Source: Streptomyces sp. Je 1-369
GTDB lineage: Bacteria > Actinomycetota > Actinomycetes > Streptomycetales > Streptomycetaceae
Reading direction: 5' to 3'
DNA length: 64,000 nucleotides
NCBI RefSeq assembly: GCF_026810505.1
Contig: NZ_CP101750.1
Span: forward strand, 5,885,501-5,949,500
In this document: positions 37,601-47,454 of the stretch, in pieces
How positions within the stretch are numbered: position 1 is the stretch's first letter
How the letters are laid out: each line of letters begins with the position of its first letter
Position numbers and translations under genes: made by a program
The notes under the pieces: model-generated
What the model was told of the DNA's origin: nothing
Seen by the model: only the letters and a program-made list of their open reading frames with translations
The model's database searches: none

Positions 37601-38500
37601 CAGCTTGCCGTCGCGGGCGCGCCGGACGATGTCCTCGTAGGCCTGCCAGAACTCGAAGAAGTTCAGGGTCTCGGCCTTCTTGATGCCCGCGACGACCAGC
37701 TGGCGGTCGCCGTTGGGCTTCACCAGGTCGATGGCGAGGCCGAAGTTGATGTGCTCCGGCTTGACCAGGGTGGGCTTGCCGTCCTTCTCCACGAAGGAGT
37801 GGTTCATGGACGGCATGGCCTTGATGGCCTGCACCATCGCGTACCCGATGAGGTGCGTGAAGGAGATCTTCCCGCCGCGGGCGCGCTTGAGGTGGTTGTT
37901 GATGACGATGCGGTTGTCGAAGAGCAGCTTCACCGGGACCGCGCGGACCGACGTCGCCGTCGGGACCTCGATCGAGGCGTTCATGTTCTTCGCGACCGCG
38001 GCGCTCGGGCCGCGCAGCGTCACGTACTCGGGACCGGCCGGAGCTGCCTCGGCAGGGGCCGCGGGCTCCGCCTTGGCGGCCGCGGGCTTCGCGGCGGCGG
38101 GCTTGGCGGCGGCCGGCTTCGCGGCGGGCGCCGGAGCGGCGGCCGCGGGCTTCGCGGGAGCGGCCGGTGCCTGCGCCTGGGGAGCGGCGGGGGCGGCCTG
38201 GGCCGCGGGCTTCGCCGGGGCGGCGGGCGCGGCAGGGGCGGGAGCAGTGGTGGACGCGGCCCCCGCGGCCGTGTCACCCGCCGGCTTCGCCGGGGCGGCG
38301 GCAGCAGAGGCGGCCACTCCTGGCTTGTAGTCGGCGAAGAAGTCCCACCAGGCTCGGTCGACCGAGTTCGGGTCCTGGAGGTACTGCTGGTAGATCTCGT
38401 CGACGAGCCACTCGTTGGGACCGAAGGCAGCAGCAGGGTCCTTGCCCTGACCGTCTTGGTCGGTCGAGATGCTCGAGCTACTGGGGGACTGTGACGACAC
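34667..38500 (-). CDS. kgd: Multifunctional 2-oxoglutarate metabolism enzyme (Kgd/SucA with fused E2 domain)
   Basis: 1277 residues from the GTG at 38500 (begins [10 protein letters not shown]), near the length I recall for the S. coelicolor homologue. An E1 N-terminal helix (DEIYQQYL), a long Ala/Pro/Lys linker (to about residue 165) and a succinyltransferase-like domain ([14 protein letters not shown] at ~370) precede the thiamine-diphosphate E1 part ([17 protein letters not shown] at ~700; NNQVGFT) and the transketolase-like C terminus. In actinobacteria this single chain supplies the E1 and E2 functions of the 2-oxoglutarate dehydrogenase complex and is inhibited by the FHA protein GarA/OdhI. 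The DHRVIQ box, with Gln where most E2 have Asp, is usual in this group. Confidence 0.96.
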   Translation of the reverse strand: MSSQSPSSSSISTDQDGQGKDPAAAFGPNEWLVDEIYQQYLQDPNSVDRAWWDFFADYKPGVAASAAAAPAKPAGDTAAGAASTTAPAPAAPAAPAKPAAQAAPAAPQAQAPAAPAKPAAAAPAPAAKPAAAKPAAAKPAAAKAEPAAPAEAAPAGPEYVTLRGPSAAVAKNMNASIEVPTATSVRAVPVKLLFDNRIVINNHLKRARGGKISFTHLIGYAMVQAIKAMPSMNHSFVEKDGKPTLVKPEHINFGLAIDLVKPNGDRQLVVAGIKKAETLNFFEFWQAYEDIVRRARDGKLGMDDFTGVTVSLTNPGGLGTVHSVPRLMPGQSVIMGVGSMDYPAEFQGTSQDTLNKLGISKVMTLTSTYDHRVIQGAASGEFLRIVANLLLGEQGFYDEIFKALRIPYEPVRWLKDIDASHDDDVTKAARVFELIHSYRVRGHVMADTDPLEYKQRKHPDLDITEHGLTLWDLEREFAVGGFAGKSMMKLRDVLGVLRDSYCRTTGVEFMHIQDPKQRKWLQDRIERTHATKPEREEQLRILRRLNSAEAFETFLQTKYVGQKRFSLEGGESVIPLLDAVLDSAAESRLDEVVIGMAHRGRLNVLANIVGKSYAQIFREFEGNMDPKSMHGSGDVKYHLGAEGTFTGLDGEQIKVSLAANPSHLETVDPVIEGIVRAKQDIINKGGTDFTVLPVALHGDAAFAGQGVVAETLNMSQLRGYRTGGTVHIVINNQVGFTAAPESSRSSMYATDVARMIEAPIFHVNGDDPEAVVRVARLAFEFRQAFNKDVVIDLICYRRRGHNESDNPAFTQPLMYDLIDKKRSVRKLYTESLIGRGDITLEEAEQALQDFQGQLEKVFTEVREAVSQPAQADVPAPQAEFPVHVETAISQEVVKRIAESQVNIPDRVTVHPRLLPQLQRRATMVEEGTIDWGMGETLAIGSLLLEGTPVRLSGQDSRRGTFGQRHAVLIDRATGEDYTPLMYLSEEQARYNVYDSLLSEYAVMGFEYGYSLARPESLVMWEAQFGDFVNGAQTVVDEYISAAEQKWNQHSGVTLLLPHGYEGQGPDHSSARIERFLQLCAQNNMTVAMPTLPSNYFHLLRWQVHNPHHKPLVVFTPKSMLRLKAAASKTEEFTTGGFRPVIGDSHVDPSAVRKVVFCAGKLYYDLEAERQKRGVTDTAIIRIERLYPLPGAELQAEIAKYPNAEKYLWAQEEPANQGAWPFIALNLIDHLDLAVGADIPHGERLRRISRPHGSSPAVGSAKRHQAEQEQLISEVFEA

Positions 38501-38775
38501 GGCGGTAACCGCCCTCTTCCGCTTCACAAGGTGATGGACAGCGGAAATAAAGGCTACGCCTCCCGGAGCGTGAGGTGCAGACCGGGCCCGGCATCCGTCG
38601 CGTAAGTCACACCGGATCCGTGGTTTCGGCGCTGTGAATGGCGGGAAACAAGCGAGGTTCTGCAACGCCAGATGGCCGCGCGGGTACGTCGGTACGACGT
38701 CTACGCGCGGCGGCGTCCTCCGGGTGCCCCGAAGAGGCCCCCGTGAATCGCTTCCAGTCGAACCCTACGTCAACT

Positions 38776-39858
38776 TCACGCCTCGGGCAGGCCCGGAAGA
38801 GTGACCTGGATCCGGCAGCCGCGAGGGGATTCGGCCACCCCGATGTGACCTCCGTGGAGATCGACCGCCCAGCGCGCGATGGCCAGGCCGAGGCCCGTAC
38901 CGCCGTCGTTGCCCGAGCCCTTCGCGGGGGCGCCCGCGTGGCTGCCGCGGTTGAAGCGCTCGAAGACGCGGTGCCACTCCGACTCCGGGATGCCGGGGCC
39001 CTCGTCGAGCACCTCCAGGTCCAGGGACTCGGGGTAGGGGCCGCGCCGGGCCCGCACCGTCACCCGCCCGTGCGGCGGGCTGTGCTTGACCGCGTTGTCG
39101 ATGAGGTTCGCCACGACCTGGTGGAGCCGCTCCGCGTCCGCGTGGGCCGTCAGTTCCGGGGGTGACACGTCGAGGTGCAGATGGACGTCCGTACGCGTGT
39201 GGCTGCCGGAGCCCGACGCGATGCCCGCGCGCGCGGAGGCCACCATGTTGGCCTCCTTCAGGACACCCGACAGGTAGGGCCACACCTCGAAACGGCGGGA
39301 CCTCAGGGGTACGACGCCGTTGTCCAGGCGGGAGAGGTCCAGGAGCGTCTCGACGAGCCGCCCCAGGCGCTCGGTCTGCTTCAGGGCCGTGCGCATCGTC
39401 TCCGGGTCCGCGGCGGACACGCCGTCGACGACGTTCTCCAGGACGGCACGGAGCGCCGCGATGGGCGTGCGCAGCTCGTGCGAGACGTTGGCGACGAGCT
39501 CCTTGCGCTGGGTGTCCTGCGCCTCCAGGTCGTCCGCCATGGCGTTGATCGTGGCGGCCACGTCGCCCAGCTCGTCGCGCCGGTCGGCGCCGCGCGCCCG
39601 GCGCGTGTAGTCGCCGTGCGAGACGGCGCGGGCCACCGCGTTCATCTCGTCGAGCGGGGCGGTGAGGCTGTGCGCCACGAACTGCGTGATGAGGAGCGTG
39701 GCGATCACCGAGAAGACGGTGATGAAGCGCAGCTCGGTCTGGGTCTTCATGGCCACGAGGAGCAGGCCCGTGGTGATGAACACCGAGACGACGACCAGGG
39801 CGCCCAGCTTGGTCTTGATGGAGAACGGCCGCAGTCCTCCGAAGGGCCCGTGCATCAC
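38776..39858 (-). CDS. OmpR-class sensor histidine kinase
   Basis: 360 residues. Two membrane helices (~15-35 and ~45-65) enclose a very short outside loop. HAMP follows, then His127 (ANVSHELRTPIAAL), an N box (NLIDNAVKHS) and G boxes (DEGPGIPE; GGTGLGLAIARW). With so little outside sequence it may sense a membrane-borne signal. It is encoded 33 bases after the response regulator in the same direction. Confidence 0.94.
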   Translation of the reverse strand: MMHGPFGGLRPFSIKTKLGALVVVSVFITTGLLLVAMKTQTELRFITVFSVIATLLITQFVAHSLTAPLDEMNAVARAVSHGDYTRRARGADRRDELGDVAATINAMADDLEAQDTQRKELVANVSHELRTPIAALRAVLENVVDGVSAADPETMRTALKQTERLGRLVETLLDLSRLDNGVVPLRSRRFEVWPYLSGVLKEANMVASARAGIASGSGSHTRTDVHLHLDVSPPELTAHADAERLHQVVANLIDNAVKHSPPHGRVTVRARRGPYPESLDLEVLDEGPGIPESEWHRVFERFNRGSHAGAPAKGSGNDGGTGLGLAIARWAVDLHGGHIGVAESPRGCRIQVTLPGLPEA

Positions 39859-39891
39859 GTCACGTGCCTCCGCCTCACGGGGTCCTCCGCC

Positions 39892-40629
39892 TCACGGGGT
39901 GGGGGTCTCCAGCGCGTATCCGACGCCGTGCACCGTGCGGATCCGCTCGGCCCCGATCTTCCGGCGCAGCGCCTTGATGTGGCTGTCGACGGTGCGGGTG
40001 CCGGACGCGTCGGCCCAGTCCCACACCTCGGCCAGCAGCTGCTCGCGCGACAGGACGGCGCGCGGGGTGTTGGCCAGGCAGACCAGCAGGTCGAACTCGG
40101 TGGGCGTCAGGTGGACGTCCTCGCTGCGCACCCGCACCCGCCGCTGGGCGTGGTCGATCTCCAGCTCGCCGAGGCGCAGGATGCCGCTGCGCGGCGTCGT
40201 CGCGGCGAGGGCGGCACGCTCGACCCTGCGCAGCAGGACGTGCACGCGGGCCGCGAGCTCGCGCATCGAGAACGGCTTGGTCATGTAGTCGTCCGCGCCG
40301 ACGCCGAGCCCGACCAGCATGTCCGTCTCGTCGTCACGCGCGGTGAGCATGAGGACCGGGACGGGCCGCTGGGCCTGCACCCGGCGGCACACCTCCAGGC
40401 CGTCGAAGCCCGGCAGCATGATGTCGAGAATCAGCAGGTCGGGCTGCCATGCCTGGGCGGTGTCCACCGCCGAAGGGCCGTCTCCGGCCGTTTGCACGAC
40501 GAAACCCTCGGCGCGCAGCCGGGCCGCGATGGCGTCGACGATCGTCGGGTCGTCCTCGACCACCAGCACCCGGCGCTGGGCGCCAGGCATCGCCGTGGCG
40601 CCGTTGTGGGAGGTGTGTGTCTGCTCCAT
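39892..40629 (-). CDS. OmpR/PhoB-type response regulator
   Basis: 245 residues. Receiver with Asp26-Asp27, Asp69 (LILDIMLPG) and Lys118 (YMTKPF); winged-helix output at ~150-240 (LTPTEFDLLVCLA; VDSHIKALRRKIG; VHGVGYALE). First gene of a two-gene operon with the kinase. Two ATGs are possible; I used the first (MEQTHTSHNG). Confidence 0.95.
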   Translation of the reverse strand: MEQTHTSHNGATAMPGAQRRVLVVEDDPTIVDAIAARLRAEGFVVQTAGDGPSAVDTAQAWQPDLLILDIMLPGFDGLEVCRRVQAQRPVPVLMLTARDDETDMLVGLGVGADDYMTKPFSMRELAARVHVLLRRVERAALAATTPRSGILRLGELEIDHAQRRVRVRSEDVHLTPTEFDLLVCLANTPRAVLSREQLLAEVWDWADASGTRTVDSHIKALRRKIGAERIRTVHGVGYALETPTP

Positions 40630-40694
40630 CGCCCGCCCCTGACACTGATCGCTTGTGTTCGGTCAGCAGAGTACGGGTCGTGAAGGCACCTCGG

Positions 40695-41372
40695 CTACGC
40701 AGCCCGGACGCCGAGGTGGACCACGTCCGGGACGCCTCGGGCAACGGGGATCTCTTCGGTTCGTACCCCCTGGAATCCGGCATTCCGTAGAGCGTCGTCG
40801 AAAGCGGACGAGGGCTGGGCGGACCACACGGCGAGCACTCCACCGGGGTTCAGGCGGGCTTTGCAGGCGGCCAGACCGGCAGGCGAGTAAAGGGAGTTGT
40901 TGCCCTCCGTCACCGTCCAGTCGGGGCCGTTGTCGATGTCGAGACAGAGCGCGTCATAGGACTCCGTGGCTCCGGATACGTAGGAGACGAGGTCGGTGTG
41001 AAGAATCTGCGCACGTGTGTCGCGGAGCGCCGGTCCGGAGAGCTCGGCGAGGGGTCCCCCGTGGTGCCAGTCGATGATCGCCTGCTCGCGCTCGACGACG
41101 GCGATGCGTCCCCAGCGGGGGTCCGCGGCGGCGTGCGCGAGGGAGAAGCCGACGCCGAGGCCGCCGATGAGCAGGGCGGGGTCGGGGCGGTCGTCCAGGG
41201 CGTCGCGGGCCGCGTCGACGAGCAGGCGCTCGGAGCGGCCGTCGGAGGTGTCCATCAGGAAACAGCCGTTGGCGATGATCTGCAGCAGCTCGCCGTGGCG
41301 CCGCAGGACGACCTCGCCGTACGGCCCCTCGCGCCGGTCGAGCACGACGGGGGCGGCGGTCTGGGTGTGCAT
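40695..41372 (-). CDS. Spermidine synthase-like methyltransferase-fold protein
   Basis: 225 residues from the ATG at 41372 (MHTQTAAPVVLDRREG). A glycine-rich loop (LLIGGLGVGFSLAHAA), an acidic residue after the second strand (VVEREQAIIDWH) and LCLDIDNGPDW match the spermidine synthase/SpeE-like Rossmann fold. It is shorter than real spermidine synthases and lacks most of the N-terminal beta domain, so polyamine synthesis is doubtful. Cytosolic; substrate unknown. Confidence 0.85.
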   Translation of the reverse strand: MHTQTAAPVVLDRREGPYGEVVLRRHGELLQIIANGCFLMDTSDGRSERLLVDAARDALDDRPDPALLIGGLGVGFSLAHAAADPRWGRIAVVEREQAIIDWHHGGPLAELSGPALRDTRAQILHTDLVSYVSGATESYDALCLDIDNGPDWTVTEGNNSLYSPAGLAACKARLNPGGVLAVWSAQPSSAFDDALRNAGFQGVRTEEIPVARGVPDVVHLGVRAA

Positions 41373-41557
41373 GGCGCACAGCCTATTTCCGGGAGGTGTT
41401 CCCGGGCGGGTGATTTTCCGGGCGCTCGTCGGCCGACGGCTGACGCAGGAGTCGCCCGCCGGGTTGACGTGTGAGACGCACCTCACGTGGCGCCCGTCAT
41501 AGACAGCGCCGGAAAGAAGGGCAAAGGGTGGGGTGGGACGGAAGGAGCGCCACCCCC

Positions 41558-42373
41558 GTGAACCAGAGCGTGCGGCCCGCCGGGGCCGTGTCCGACGCCG
41601 GGACGCCGGCTGTGTCCGACGTCGAGGCGCCGGGCACCCTGAACGGAATACCGCGGCAGTCGCCGCCCCGGCCACCCCGAACGGGGGAGAGCCGCGAGCC
41701 GGATGTCGCGGACCGTGCCGCCGGTACGTCCGCACGGCGCCTCCGCCTCTGGCGGATCCTGCCCACGCCCACCGGCACGCCCTTCACCTTCGGTTACGCC
41801 GCGGTCCTCGCCGCCACCTCGCTCCTGACCCAGTACGCGGACCCGGACGTCGTCGACTCGCTGCTCCACGGGTCCAGCACCGACGTGGCGCACCTCGCGC
41901 AGAGCCCCCTCCTCGTCCTGGTCGCCAGCGCCCTGTGGATCGCGGGCGGCATCACGTCGCCGTACGCGATCGTCTTCCTGCTGGTGCTCACCGCACTGGA
42001 GCGGCGCATCGGAGGGCTGCGCGCCGCCGGTGTGTTCCTCCTCGGGCACGTCGTCGCCACGCTCGCGACGGAGGTCCCCGTCGGCTTCTCGGTCCTCGCG
42101 GGCCATCTGCCCGACAGCTCGCTGCACCGGCTCGACTACGGCATCAGCTTCGGTGTCGCAGCGAGCGTCGGCGCGCTCGCGGGCCTGCTCACGCCGTGGC
42201 TGCGGTGGACCGTGCTCGTCTGCTTCGGCGGGATGCTGGTCGACGACCTCATCGCGTTCACCGACCCGATGACGAACTGGGGCCACCTGCTCGCACTGGC
42301 GATCGGCGTTCTGACCTGGCCGCTGCTCAGGCGCCGGGGCCCGGAAGCCCGACCGGCCGACCCGGAAGCCTGA
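41558..42373 (+). CDS. Rhomboid-like membrane protein
   Basis: 271 residues from the GTG at 41558 (GAAGGAG 10 bases upstream). After a Pro/Ala-rich cytosolic N terminus (~75 residues) come about six membrane helices. GISFG and, in the last helices, NWGHLLAL give a candidate Ser/His pair like that of rhomboid intramembrane proteases, but the exact GxSG motif is absent. It could be an inactive relative. It ends 140 bases before lon. Confidence 0.75.
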   Translation: MNQSVRPAGAVSDAGTPAVSDVEAPGTLNGIPRQSPPRPPRTGESREPDVADRAAGTSARRLRLWRILPTPTGTPFTFGYAAVLAATSLLTQYADPDVVDSLLHGSSTDVAHLAQSPLLVLVASALWIAGGITSPYAIVFLLVLTALERRIGGLRAAGVFLLGHVVATLATEVPVGFSVLAGHLPDSSLHRLDYGISFGVAASVGALAGLLTPWLRWTVLVCFGGMLVDDLIAFTDPMTNWGHLLALAIGVLTWPLLRRRGPEARPADPEA

Positions 42374-42472
42374 CCGGCCGACCGACGGCATCCCTGCCGC
42401 GCACCGCGCGGCGCTTCCCGGTGATCGCTCACAGCGAACACGCCCCGGGGAACATCTCGGCACTCACAAGCA

Positions 42473-42491
42473 TTGAGTCGATACAGCTCAA
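42473..42491 (+). promoter_or_regulatory. HAIR site (HspR operator) upstream of lon
   Basis: TTGAG (42473-42477), nine bases, then CTCAA (42487-42491): a perfect inverted repeat fitting the HAIR consensus CTTGAGT-N7-ACTCAAG at its core. It ends 22 bases before the lon start. Lon has been reported as a member of the HspR heat-stress regulon in Streptomyces, so repression by HspR that is relieved on heat shock is expected. Confidence 0.8.
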
Positions 42492-42513
42492 CTTGAATGC
42501 CGAAAGGGAGATC

Positions 42514-44934
42514 ATGGCTACTGAGTCCGCCTCGTACACTTCGCTCACTCTGCCTGTGCTGCCGCTCGACGACGAGGTGGTCCTGCCCGGCATGGTGGTT
42601 CCTTTCGACCTGTCCGACGCCGATGTACGGGCCGCGGTGGAGGCCGCACAGGCCGCCGCCCGGTCCAGTGGCGACAGCAAGCCGAAGGTGCTGCTTGTTC
42701 CGCGCATCGACGGGACGTACGCCGCGACCGGCGTCCTCGGCACCGTCGAGCAGGTCGGCAGGCTCTCCGACGGCGACCCCGGCGCCCTCATCCGCGGCCG
42801 CAGCCGCGTGCGCATCGGCGCGGGCACGACCGGCCCCGGCGCGGCCCTGTGGGTCGAGGGCACGAAGGTCGACGACTCCGTGCCGGAGCAGCTGCCGGGC
42901 GCCGTCACCGAGCTCGTCAAGGAGTACAAGGCGCTGGCCACCAGCTGGCTGAAGAAGCGCGGCGCCTGGCAGGTCGTGGACCGCGTGACCCAGATCGACG
43001 ACGTCGCCGCGCTCGCCGACAACTCCGGATACTCCCCGTTCCTGACCACCCAGCAGAAGATCCAGCTCCTGGAGACCGAGGACGCGGTCGCCCGCCTCAA
43101 GCTCGCCACCGAGCAGCTGCGTGAGCACCTCGCCGAGCAGGACGTCGCCGAGTCCATCGCCAAGGACGTACAGGAAGGCGTGGACAAGCAGCAGCGCGAG
43201 TTCCTGCTGCGGCGCCAGCTCGACGCCGTCCGCAAGGAGCTGCGCGAGATCAACGGTGACAGCAAGGACACGGCTGAGGAGTCCGACGACTACCGCGCCC
43301 GCGTCGAGGCCGCCGACCTCCCCGAGAAGGTCCGCGAGGCCGCCCTCAAGGAGGTCGACAAGCTGGAGCGCGCGAGCGACCAGTCGCCCGAGGGCTCCTG
43401 GATCCGTACCTGGCTCGACACCGTCCTCGAACTGCCGTGGCACGAGCGCACCGATGACCAGTACGACATCAAGGGCGCCCAGGAGATCCTCGACGCCGAG
43501 CACTCCGGTCTCCAGGACGTGAAGGAGCGCATCACCGAGTACCTCGCGGTGCGCAAACGCCGTGCGGACCGCGGCCTCGGCGTCGTCGGCGGCCGCCGCG
43601 GCGGCGCGGTGCTCGCCCTCGTCGGCCCGCCCGGCGTCGGCAAGACGTCGCTCGGCGAGTCCGTCGCGCACGCCATGGGCCGCAAGTTCGTGCGTGTCGC
43701 ACTCGGCGGCGTACGCGACGAGGCGGAGATCCGCGGCCACCGGCGTACGTACGTGGGGGCGCTGCCCGGACGCATCGTGCGGGCCATCAAGGAGGCCGGG
43801 TCCATGAACCCGGTGGTGCTCCTGGACGAGATCGACAAGGTGGGGTCCGACTTCCGTGGCGACCCGGCCGCCGCCCTCCTCGAAGTCCTCGACCCGGCCC
43901 AGAACCACACCTTCCGCGACCACTACCTGGAAGTGGAACTCGACCTCAGCGACGTCGTCTTCCTCGCCACCGCCAACGTCCTCGAAGCCATCCCCGAGGC
44001 CCTCCTCGACCGCATGGAGCTCGTCCGCCTCGACGGGTACACCGAGGACGAGAAGGTCGTCATCGCCCGCGACCACCTGCTCCCGCGTCAGCTGGAGCGG
44101 GCCGGGCTCGGCACCGACGAGGTGACGCTCGACGAGAGCGCCCTGCGCAAGCTCGCCGGTGAGTACACGCGTGAGGCCGGCGTGCGCAACCTGGAGCGGT
44201 CCGTCGCACGGCTGCTCCGCAAGGTCGCGGCCCAGCACGAGATGGGCGACCGTGAGCTGCCCTTCACCGTCACGGACGACGACCTGCGGGGCCTGATCGG
44301 GCGCCCGCGCCACGTGCCCGAGTCCGCACAGGACCCGGCGGAGCGGCGCACTTCGGTGCCGGGCGTGGCGACGGGGCTCGCGGTCACCGGAGCGGGCGGC
44401 GACGTGCTGTTCGTGGAGGCGTCGCTCGCGGACCCGGAGACGGGGGCGTCGGGGCTCACGCTCACCGGCCAGCTCGGCGACGTCATGAAGGAGTCGGCGC
44501 AGATCGCGCTGAGCTTCCTGCGCTCGCGCGGCGCCGAACTGGAGCTGCCCGTCGGCGACCTGAAGGAACGGGGCGTGCACATCCACTTCCCGGCGGGCGC
44601 CGTGCCGAAGGACGGCCCGAGCGCGGGCGTCACCCTGACGACCGCCCTCGCGTCGCTGCTCAGCGGCCGTCTGGTCCGCACGGACGTGGCGATGACCGGT
44701 GAGATCTCGCTGACGGGCCGCGTCCTGCCGATCGGCGGGGTGAAGCAGAAGCTGCTCGCCGCGCACCGCGCCGGAATCACCACGGTGATCATCCCGAAGC
44801 GGAACGAGGCGGACCTCGACGATGTCCCGGCCGAGGTCCTGGAGAAGCTCGACGTGCACGCGGTCACGGACGTGCGCCAGGTGCTGGAACTGGCCCTCAC
44901 GGAGGCCGAGGTGAGGATCCCGGCCGCCGCGTAG
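42514..44934 (+). CDS. lon: ATP-dependent Lon protease
   Basis: 806 residues from the ATG at 42514 (AAAGGGAG just upstream). The N-terminal LonA substrate domain and coiled coil are followed by an AAA+ module (GPPGVGKTS at ~372, LDEIDKVG) and the serine-lysine protease domain: Ser703 in GPSAGVT and Lys746 in GGVKQK, 43 residues apart as in E. coli Lon. It is a cytoplasmic hexamer that degrades misfolded and regulatory proteins. A HAIR operator just upstream indicates HspR control, and a strong hairpin follows the stop. Confidence 0.97.
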   Translation: MATESASYTSLTLPVLPLDDEVVLPGMVVPFDLSDADVRAAVEAAQAAARSSGDSKPKVLLVPRIDGTYAATGVLGTVEQVGRLSDGDPGALIRGRSRVRIGAGTTGPGAALWVEGTKVDDSVPEQLPGAVTELVKEYKALATSWLKKRGAWQVVDRVTQIDDVAALADNSGYSPFLTTQQKIQLLETEDAVARLKLATEQLREHLAEQDVAESIAKDVQEGVDKQQREFLLRRQLDAVRKELREINGDSKDTAEESDDYRARVEAADLPEKVREAALKEVDKLERASDQSPEGSWIRTWLDTVLELPWHERTDDQYDIKGAQEILDAEHSGLQDVKERITEYLAVRKRRADRGLGVVGGRRGGAVLALVGPPGVGKTSLGESVAHAMGRKFVRVALGGVRDEAEIRGHRRTYVGALPGRIVRAIKEAGSMNPVVLLDEIDKVGSDFRGDPAAALLEVLDPAQNHTFRDHYLEVELDLSDVVFLATANVLEAIPEALLDRMELVRLDGYTEDEKVVIARDHLLPRQLERAGLGTDEVTLDESALRKLAGEYTREAGVRNLERSVARLLRKVAAQHEMGDRELPFTVTDDDLRGLIGRPRHVPESAQDPAERRTSVPGVATGLAVTGAGGDVLFVEASLADPETGASGLTLTGQLGDVMKESAQIALSFLRSRGAELELPVGDLKERGVHIHFPAGAVPKDGPSAGVTLTTALASLLSGRLVRTDVAMTGEISLTGRVLPIGGVKQKLLAAHRAGITTVIIPKRNEADLDDVPAEVLEKLDVHAVTDVRQVLELALTEAEVRIPAAA

Positions 44935-44948
44935 AACCGCACACGGGA

Positions 44949-44982
44949 ACGGCGGCCGCCCCCACGCGGGGGTGGCCGCCGT
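44949..44982. terminator. Bidirectional terminator between lon and the GH25 gene
   Basis: acggcggcc (44949-44957) pairs with ggccgccgt (44974-44982), extended inside by a C-run against a G-run. It lies between two convergent genes and can serve both. Confidence 0.85.
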
Positions 44983-44990
44983 CCGTACGC

Positions 44991-45824
44991 TCAGCCGTTG
45001 GCGAGCGCCACCACCCGGTCGAGGGCGCCGTTGAACTGGTTGTGGTCACCGACCGTCGGGCCCGACGAGGTGTACTGCCACATGGTGTGGAAGCCCCAGC
45101 CGGCCGGGAGTTCGCCCGGGCTCGTGTTGTAGCGGGCGATCCAGAGCGGGTTGCTCGCGCCGAAGCCGCTGTAGTTGCCGGTGCACTGCTTCCACCAGCT
45201 GGTCGCGGTGTAGATGACGGCGTCGCGTCCGGTGCGGGCCTTGTAGGTGTTCAGGAAGTCGCGGATCCAGCTGACCATCCCCGACTGGGACTTGCCGAAG
45301 CAGGCCGCGCCGTACGGGTTCCACTCGATGTCGAGCGCGCCCGGCAGCGTCCTGCCGTCGCGCGACCAGCCGCCGCCGTTGCTCGCGAAGTAGTTGGCCT
45401 GGGTGGCGCCGCTTGAGGTGTCCGGCGTCGCGAAGTGGTACGCGCCGCGGATCATGCCCACGTTGTACGAGCCGTTGTACTGCTGGGCGAAGTAGGGGTT
45501 CTTGTACGAGGTGCTCTCGGTGGCCTTGACATAGGCCCACTTCACCCCGCTGTTCCAGAGCGTCTGCCAGGCGACGTTGCCCTGGTGGCTGCTGACGTCG
45601 ACGCCCTCGGTCTGGGTCGCGTCACCACCGGCGGGGCGGCCGCCCTGGCCGTCGTGTTCGATGACGCCCTGGCCGAGGCGGGCGGTGCCGCGGTCGGGGA
45701 CGTCGTCCGCCGTGGCCGCCGTGGGGAGCGTCAGGAGGAGGGAGAGGGCGGACAGTGCTGCGAGGAGAACCCCCGCCGGCGACAAGCGCGAGCGGCGGGC
45801 CGGTCCGGGTCTGTGCACGGGCAT
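44991..45824 (-). CDS. Secreted GH25 muramidase (lysozyme)
   Basis: 277 residues from the ATG at 45824 (GGAGG 8 bases upstream). A long signal peptide (cut near TAATADD) and a ~30-residue Gly/Arg-rich stretch precede a glycoside hydrolase family 25 domain (~73-277). Acidic residues of the active site are Asp76 (VDVSSHQG) and Asp165/Glu167 (LDIEWNP). It hydrolyses the MurNAc-GlcNAc bond of peptidoglycan outside the cell and is similar to the cellosyl type. No wall-binding repeats are seen. Confidence 0.94.
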   Translation of the reverse strand: MPVHRPGPARRSRLSPAGVLLAALSALSLLLTLPTAATADDVPDRGTARLGQGVIEHDGQGGRPAGGDATQTEGVDVSSHQGNVAWQTLWNSGVKWAYVKATESTSYKNPYFAQQYNGSYNVGMIRGAYHFATPDTSSGATQANYFASNGGGWSRDGRTLPGALDIEWNPYGAACFGKSQSGMVSWIRDFLNTYKARTGRDAVIYTATSWWKQCTGNYSGFGASNPLWIARYNTSPGELPAGWGFHTMWQYTSSGPTVGDHNQFNGALDRVVALANG

Positions 45825-46082
45825 GGGCGTGCCTCCGAGGGCCTCGGTGGTGCTCGGTGGGGACCTGTCGACATGTAGTGGTGTGAACATGTCATGCGAA
45901 AAGCTACGCACGTAGACCGCTGCTAGGGAAGAGGTCCAGAGTTCTGCCGTTGGTCCACTCCTGTGGCGGCGGCACCGGGGCGGTACCGCCCGGACCTTGC
46001 GAAATACTGGTCAGACCGCTGCCGCCACGGCCGCGGCGCGAGAGCCTTCCGGCGATAACTTTCAGGATCGGGAAAACGGGAC

Positions 46083-46586
46083 ATGGGTGCTGCAGAAGAG
46101 GGCATGAAGCCCGGCGCGCGTGACGACGACGGGCACGGGGCCCAGAAGGCACGGGGGGCGGACCGCGAGTTCCTCTCCCTGGAACGGGAGTTGTCGCTCC
46201 TGCTGCGCCGCGCGCGGGCCTCATCGGGCGAGATGGCGCGCCAGGTCCACCCCGACCTGGAGCCGGCGGCGTACGGACTGCTCGTCTGCCTGGACGACTC
46301 GGGCCCGCAGCGGGCCACCGACCTCGCCGCCTACATCGGCGTCGGCAAGGCCACGATGAGCCGCCAGCTGCGGGCCCTGGAAGAGCTCGGCCTGGTCGCG
46401 CGCGAGCCCGACCCGGCCGACGGCCGCGCCTGGCTCATCCGGCTCACGCCCGACGGCCGCACCCGCTTCCGCACGGTGCGCGCCGCCCGCCGCGCCCGCT
46501 ACGTGCGGCGCCTCGCGAGCTGGGACCGGGCGGAGGTCGCCGAACTCGCAAGACTGCTCGGCCGGCTGAACGCGAGCGCGGAGTGA
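46083..46586 (+). CDS. MarR-family transcriptional regulator
   Basis: 167 residues. Helices and wing match MarR: LLVCLDDSGPQRATDLAAYIGVGKATMSRQLRALEELGLVAREPD, then DGRAWLIRLTPDG. The first ~25 residues are a polar leader, and the ATG at 46104 is an alternative start. It probably represses a nearby or distant exporter or stress gene; no inverted repeat operator stands out upstream. Confidence 0.92.
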   Translation: MGAAEEGMKPGARDDDGHGAQKARGADREFLSLERELSLLLRRARASSGEMARQVHPDLEPAAYGLLVCLDDSGPQRATDLAAYIGVGKATMSRQLRALEELGLVAREPDPADGRAWLIRLTPDGRTRFRTVRAARRARYVRRLASWDRAEVAELARLLGRLNASAE

Positions 46587-46608
46587 CCACGAACCCGGCT
46601 CGCCCACG

Positions 46609-47454
46609 TCACCACTCCGCGTAGACGACCGCCGCGTCGTCGTGCCGCTTCCCGCGCGGAAAGGCCACGAGGTCCGGATCCGCGCGCTCCAACTGCCGCA
46701 CCCGGTCCAGCAGATGCTGCGGGCCCTGCTTGCGCAGCAGCGCGAAGCAGTCGGCCCAGTCGCCCTCGCGGAACGTCTCCACCCACCGCCCGGCCCCGTC
46801 GGTGAGCGCCGCCACCGCCGTGACCTCCGAACGGGGCAGCTCACCGGTGACCGCGCGGTCGGCCGCCGAAGGGTCGGACGCGGCCGTGAAGAAGCCGTCC
46901 TCCGCGTTGCGCAGCGCCTCGACCGCCGTTCCGTAGGCGCGGGCCGCGACGTCCCGCTCCGCGGAGCCGCGCGGCAGGGCGCGCACCTGGTCGCGCAGGG
47001 CCTGCACGGTGGGCGGCAGTTCGGCGAGGCGGCGGTCGAGGACGGCCGTCACCTCGCCGTCGCGGCCCGCCAGGAGGAGCGCCGAGTCGGAAAGGACCAA
47101 GTGCTCGACGCGCTCCTCGTCCCACCGCACGAGCACCACGGTTGCCTGAGGTGTGCGTGGGTGAGAAAGGTCACAGGTTGAACCATGCGCTTCAGCGGTA
47201 CGCGTGATGCCGGTCGCCAGGATCTCAGGGAGCGTCATATCCCGGCGTGAAACGGACAGTTCCCCCAGTGCGCCGCCGAGTCGCGCCGTGAACCAAGGGA
47301 CGGAATGCGGACAGCCCACCGACCCCTCGGGCGGGGTCACGCCGTCCAGCAGGACGAGCGATCCGCCCTGTCCGGACGCGGGAAGCGCGACCGACGCGTA
47401 GTCCTCGTTGGGGCGTGCGGGGTCACCGGGCTCGGTGGCGAGTTCGATACGCAT
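46609..47454 (-). CDS. PP2C-like serine/threonine phosphatase
   Basis: 281 residues from the ATG at 47454. The PP2C motifs can be followed in order: RPNEDYA, LVLLDGVTP, QATVVLVRW, LVLSDSALLL, LTDGAGRW and HDDAAVVYAEW, including Asp residues that bind the metal pair. The motifs are weak compared with typical PP2C, so activity is likely but not assured. No membrane segment. It is divergent from the conservon operon and 22 bases from the convergent MarR gene. Confidence 0.75.
   Translation of the reverse strand: MRIELATEPGDPARPNEDYASVALPASGQGGSLVLLDGVTPPEGSVGCPHSVPWFTARLGGALGELSVSRRDMTLPEILATGITRTAEAHGSTCDLSHPRTPQATVVLVRWDEERVEHLVLSDSALLLAGRDGEVTAVLDRRLAELPPTVQALRDQVRALPRGSAERDVAARAYGTAVEALRNAEDGFFTAASDPSAADRAVTGELPRSEVTAVAALTDGAGRWVETFREGDWADCFALLRKQGPQHLLDRVRQLERADPDLVAFPRGKRHDDAAVVYAEW

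Noticed and set aside
34712..38494. Very long open frame antisense to kgd
   Set aside because: High GC at third positions opens frames on the opposite strand. The sense strand has every motif of Kgd; the antisense frame is Arg/Val/Asp-rich with no recognisable domain.
41533..42513. In-frame extension of lon through the rhomboid-like gene
   Set aside because: The frame is open by chance. The ATG at 42514 has a ribosome site and gives a normal Lon N terminus, and the HAIR site lies just upstream of it.
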